64,000 bases of DNA from Secundilactobacillus odoratitofui DSM 19909 = JCM 15043 (GTDB lineage Bacteria; Bacillota; Bacilli; Lactobacillales; Lactobacillaceae): NCBI RefSeq assembly GCF_001434895.1, contig NZ_AZEE01000029.1, positions 225,267-289,266 of the forward strand. The letters are read 5' to 3'. Below the pieces are notes generated by a model. The model worked only from the letters and a program-made list of their open reading frames with translations. It was not told where the DNA came from and searched no databases. Positions 61,497 through 64,000 of the stretch are shown piece by piece (position 1 is the first letter of the stretch; the number at the start of each line of letters is the position of its first letter). The translations under genes were made by a program, and so were the position numbers.

Positions 61497-61657
61497 GCTA
61501 GCGGGGGCGGCTGCTGTGGAACCAGCTGCAGCCACGGTACACGTGTCTTACGCTTCGTTTCTGAGCCTCACCAAGCCCGCGAGTCTCAGAAACGTCCAGT
61601 TCCACTAAATGCTACGCGTTAAGTGGAGCTTTTCACTGCAACCGCTCCCCCGCTAGC
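61497..61657. repeat. nested inverted-repeat element B (161 nt)
   Basis: Outer arms GCTAGCGGGGG (61497-61507) and CCCCCGCTAGC (61647-61657) are perfect and extend imperfectly inward. The core GTTTCTGAG-C-CTC / GAG-T-CTCAGAAAC (61557-61593) has a single central mismatch, as in element A, and shares GAG-Y-CTCACC-R-AG and GAGTCTCA...ACGTC with it. A further TCCACT/AGTGGA hairpin follows, as in element A where TATCAGGG/CCCTGATA follows. Confidence 0.75.
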
Positions 61658-61766
61658 CCTCCGTTCTCGTTACCTTGAGTAATGCACAATAATGATTGTG
61701 GTGGCGTGAATCTTCTAAAATATTCCATTGAACTTTGTAACAATTAATTGTCATTATAATTTTACA

Positions 61767-61800
61767 CAAAAAGTGAGCCCGCTTCCGGACTCACTTTTGT
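61767..61800 (-). terminator. terminator of the dicarboxylate transporter operon
   Basis: AAAAGTGAGCCCG with CGGACTCACTTTT; on the minus strand it ends in TTTTTG. Confidence 0.8.
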
Positions 61801-61822
61801 TTAAAATTCAATTAATTAAAGA

Positions 61823-63241
61823 TTACCACATACCTAAGACTTTCATCCAAAGTGAGCCAATGCCACCCCAGATAACGAGGTAAACCAGACCCAAGATGAA
61901 GTTCATCCGCCACCAGTCGCTTTGTTTGTTGTAACCTGCACCAAACAAGGCTGAGGCAGGACCATTTGCGTATTGTGTCGTTGAACCGAAGATGGCACCA
62001 GTGAAGCCCAGCATAACAGCGGCAAAGGTAGCAGGTGCGCCAGCTGAAATGGCAACGGCAAGTAGAGCACCATACATCGCAGTAACGTGCGCTGTCCCTG
62101 AAGCAAACAGATAATGGCTGTAGAAGTAGAAGAGTACCAAGACAACCATCACAACGCCCCAACTCATACCATGAAGGCTGTTACCCAATGCTTTAGAAAG
62201 CCATGGAATGAAGCCTAAAACGTTCAATTCGTTGGCCATAAAGATCAAAATTGAGAACCAGAAAATCGTGTTCCAAGCACCTGTTTCGCTTAGCACATCT
62301 TTAACGCTCAAAACGCCAGAAATCAAAAGCAATGAAACGGCCAGGAAGGCAACGGTCGTAGCATCCAAACCGATGAAACTTGAAAGCATCCAAAGTACCA
62401 AGGCAATCACGAAAACACAGCCCATGATCTTTTCAGGTAAAGTAACTTTACCCATTTCGGCTAATTCTTTATCAGCCCATTCCTTAGCATTAGGGGTTTC
62501 CTTAATTTCAGGTGGATACATCTTGTAAATCAACCATGGTACAACAGCCAATGAAATTACGGCTGGTACAACGGCTGCAAGGAACCAGCTCATCCATGAA
62601 ATTTCAACGTGTAAACCTTTGGCCAAAGCAACGGCAACCAAGTTAGGCGCCATCGCAGTCATGAACAAACCAGACGTGATAATGTCACCGTGGAATTCAG
62701 AGAAAATCAGGAATGAACCAATCTTACGTTCAGTCCCATCCTTAGGTGATGACCCGAAGGTATCAGATAAAGATTCAATGATTGGGTAAACAATCCCGCC
62801 GGCACGCGCCGTGTTACTTGGTGTGGCTGGTGAAGTCACCAGATCGACACCAATTAAGGCGTAGGCTAAACCAAGGGTCTTTTTCCCGAATAATTTGACG
62901 AAAATAAGGGCAATTCGACGGCCAAGACCGGTGTTAATGAACCCACGTGATAGGAAGTAAGCCATCCCAATCATCCAAACAGTCCCATTACCAAAGCCAA
63001 GAGTTGCATCATCAATTGATACAACGCCTAGTAGAACTGCCAATGTTAAACCAACAAGTGCAACCCCGGCAATCGGGATTGGTTGTACGATACAGCCAAG
63101 AATCGTTGCAACGAAAATTGCCAGCATGTGCCAAGCAACTAATGAAACACCATCTGGTCTGAATCCTGCACAGAACCAGATGATCAGGCCGACTAAAATC
63201 GGCCAGAAGAATTTTTTGTAGTTAATCTTATTGAGTGTCAT
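61823..63241 (-). CDS. DASS family dicarboxylate/anion transporter (CitT/YflS-like)
   Basis: A 472-residue divalent anion:sodium symporter or antiporter, with about 12 helices. TSPATPSNTARAGGIVYPI near residue 140 is the first SNT substrate motif, and FASGTAHVTAMYGALLAVAISAG near 375 the equivalent C-terminal one. Substrates are malate, fumarate, succinate, citrate or 2-oxoglutarate. It begins 25 bp after the fumarate reductase-like gene, so fumarate/malate uptake with succinate export is the likely role. Ribosome site GGGGAGCTAAAAGG. Confidence 0.85.
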   Translation of the reverse strand: MTLNKINYKKFFWPILVGLIIWFCAGFRPDGVSLVAWHMLAIFVATILGCIVQPIPIAGVALVGLTLAVLLGVVSIDDATLGFGNGTVWMIGMAYFLSRGFINTGLGRRIALIFVKLFGKKTLGLAYALIGVDLVTSPATPSNTARAGGIVYPIIESLSDTFGSSPKDGTERKIGSFLIFSEFHGDIITSGLFMTAMAPNLVAVALAKGLHVEISWMSWFLAAVVPAVISLAVVPWLIYKMYPPEIKETPNAKEWADKELAEMGKVTLPEKIMGCVFVIALVLWMLSSFIGLDATTVAFLAVSLLLISGVLSVKDVLSETGAWNTIFWFSILIFMANELNVLGFIPWLSKALGNSLHGMSWGVVMVVLVLFYFYSHYLFASGTAHVTAMYGALLAVAISAGAPATFAAVMLGFTGAIFGSTTQYANGPASALFGAGYNKQSDWWRMNFILGLVYLVIWGGIGSLWMKVLGMW

Positions 63242-63266
63242 CCTTTTAGCTCCCCACTAAAACGTC

Positions 63267-64000
63267 CTATTTTTGACTAATGTAGTTGTAAACTTGTTCC
63301 CCAGCTTGACGGCCAAAGATTACAGTCTCAGCAATTGAGTTACCGCCGATCCGGTTGTTACCGTGCAAGCCACCAACGATTTCACCAGCAGCGTACAACC
63401 CGTTGATTGTTTCCCCATCTTCTTTGAGGACTTCCGTCTTGTGGTTAATGGCGATACCACCCATGGTGTAATGAACGGCTGGTGCAATGTGAATTGCAAA
63501 GAACGGCGCCTTGGTAATATCGCGGTCCATCCCAGTAGAACGACCAAAGTTGGTGTCATTCTTACCAGCAACAGCGGCATTCCAATCAGCAACAGTTTGC
63601 TTCAACGTTGCAGCATCAAAACCAAGTTGGTCCGCTAATTCATCAAGTGATTGACCGGTGTGAACCAAGCCAACGTGATCATAGAATTCAACGGCCTTTA
63701 CACGGTCACGAATTCCTTGATCAAAGATGAGGTATGCGCCACCTTCGTTTAAGCCATCAATGGCAGCGGTCACGTTCTTACGGGTATCCAATTCGTTCAC
63801 GAAACGATCGCCATGTTTGTTGACAAGAATGGCGCCTTCACCACGGACTGCTTCACCAATTAGGTAAGCGTGTGGTGTATCTTGTTGAACAGTTGGGTGA
63901 ACTTGAACTTGGTCCATGTCAACTAACTTGGCACCTAATGATTGAGCTAGCTTGATCCCATCACCAGTAGCGCCTGGTTGGTTAGTCGTCTTCAACCCTT
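63267..64000 (-). CDS. fumarate reductase-type flavoprotein (5' end beyond window)
   Basis: C-terminal 244 codons of a soluble flavoprotein. VHPTVQ, EAVRGEGAILVNKHGDRFVNEL (with the catalytic Arg region) and GLYAAGEIVGGLHGNNRIGGNSIAE are the fumarate/urocanate reductase signatures. It reduces fumarate or a similar enoate, disposing of NADH- or flavin-derived electrons. It is upstream of, and co-transcribed with, the DASS transporter. The FAD-binding N-terminus lies outside, so additional FMN domains cannot be excluded. Confidence 0.85.
   Translation of the reverse strand, partial: GLKTTNQPGATGDGIKLAQSLGAKLVDMDQVQVHPTVQQDTPHAYLIGEAVRGEGAILVNKHGDRFVNELDTRKNVTAAIDGLNEGGAYLIFDQGIRDRVKAVEFYDHVGLVHTGQSLDELADQLGFDAATLKQTVADWNAAVAGKNDTNFGRSTGMDRDITKAPFFAIHIAPAVHYTMGGIAINHKTEVLKEDGETINGLYAAGEIVGGLHGNNRIGGNSIAETVIFGRQAGEQVYNYISQK

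Larger units (their letters stand above)
61308..61822. other. 515-bp gene-free region with nested hairpin
   Basis: Between the LysR start and the transporter stop. It contains the element at 61497-61657 and the terminator at 61767-61800. No ORF with a ribosome site seen. Confidence 0.55.

Overview
The window reads as an origin-proximal stretch of the chromosome of a heterofermentative lactobacillus (Lactobacillaceae, Levilactobacillus/Lentilactobacillus-like). The reasons are low-to-moderate GC, strong GGAGG ribosome sites, an arginine-catabolic arcB/arcC pair, phenolic acid decarboxylase with its PadR regulator, and an R-specific alcohol dehydrogenase closely resembling the well-known L. kefir/L. 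brevis enzyme as I remember it. Three perfect and one near-perfect copy of the ParB site parS place the segment near oriC. No rRNA, tRNA, IS element, prophage or CRISPR array was recognised.

Layout. 1-7.3 kb: a divergent inositol/polyol cluster (iolE and iolG leftward; MFS transporter, second Gfo/Idh/MocA dehydrogenase, UPF0303 protein, quinone-oxidoreductase-like MDR protein and nucleoside hydrolase rightward) around a shared promoter region with a perfect cre. 7.6-15 kb: arginine/citrulline catabolism (YfcC-type carrier, arcC, arcB), a divergent GlnK/GlnL-like two-component system and an ArcT-like aminotransferase; arcA is absent here. 15-18.6 kb: a flavoprotein with a structured leader, and a 2-keto-3-deoxygluconate permease with an SDR dehydrogenase under a cre-like palindrome. 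19-26 kb: small membrane, secreted and unknown proteins, the R-ADH, an M42 peptidase and an oppA split by a single amber codon. 26-31 kb: luxS under a methionine T-box, padA-padR with two PadR operators, membrane-tethered XRE regulator and YczE-like protein. 31-35.6 kb: TetR plus two-gene ABC exporter, aldo/keto reductase. 36-41 kb: MHS-family permease, guanine deaminase and purine permease. 41-49 kb: second aldo/keto reductase, GST-like protein, second XRE-membrane regulator, DMT exporter, intact OppA, isochorismatase-fold protein, DUF998 protein. 49.6-55 kb: metal-handling genes (P1B ATPase, HMA chaperone, Dps-like protein) with shared dyads, then a DMT exporter behind a leader peptide and an MFS exporter. 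55-60 kb: TauE exporter, LysR, GNAT, cre-controlled zinc ADH, degenerate Doc/AbrB pair. 60-64 kb: LysR, dicarboxylate transporter and a fumarate-reductase-type flavoprotein cut by the window end.

How they work together. The content is accessory catabolism and redox balancing typical of a plant or fermented-food lactobacillus: alternative carbon sources under CcpA, arginine-derived ATP, external electron acceptors (fumarate-type flavoproteins, carbonyl reductases, ADHs), phenolic acid detoxification, metal and drug export. Regulation is unusually readable: cre sites, MerR-type 19-bp-spacer promoters on both aldo/keto reductases, PadR and TetR dyads, a T-box, a leader-peptide attenuator candidate and several large nested hairpins that no gene explains. 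The strongest candidates for something undescribed are the two similar ~165-nt nested hairpin elements near 26.1 and 61.6 kb, the 111-nt near-palindrome at 9.2 kb and the orphan micro-transcript at 35.7 kb.
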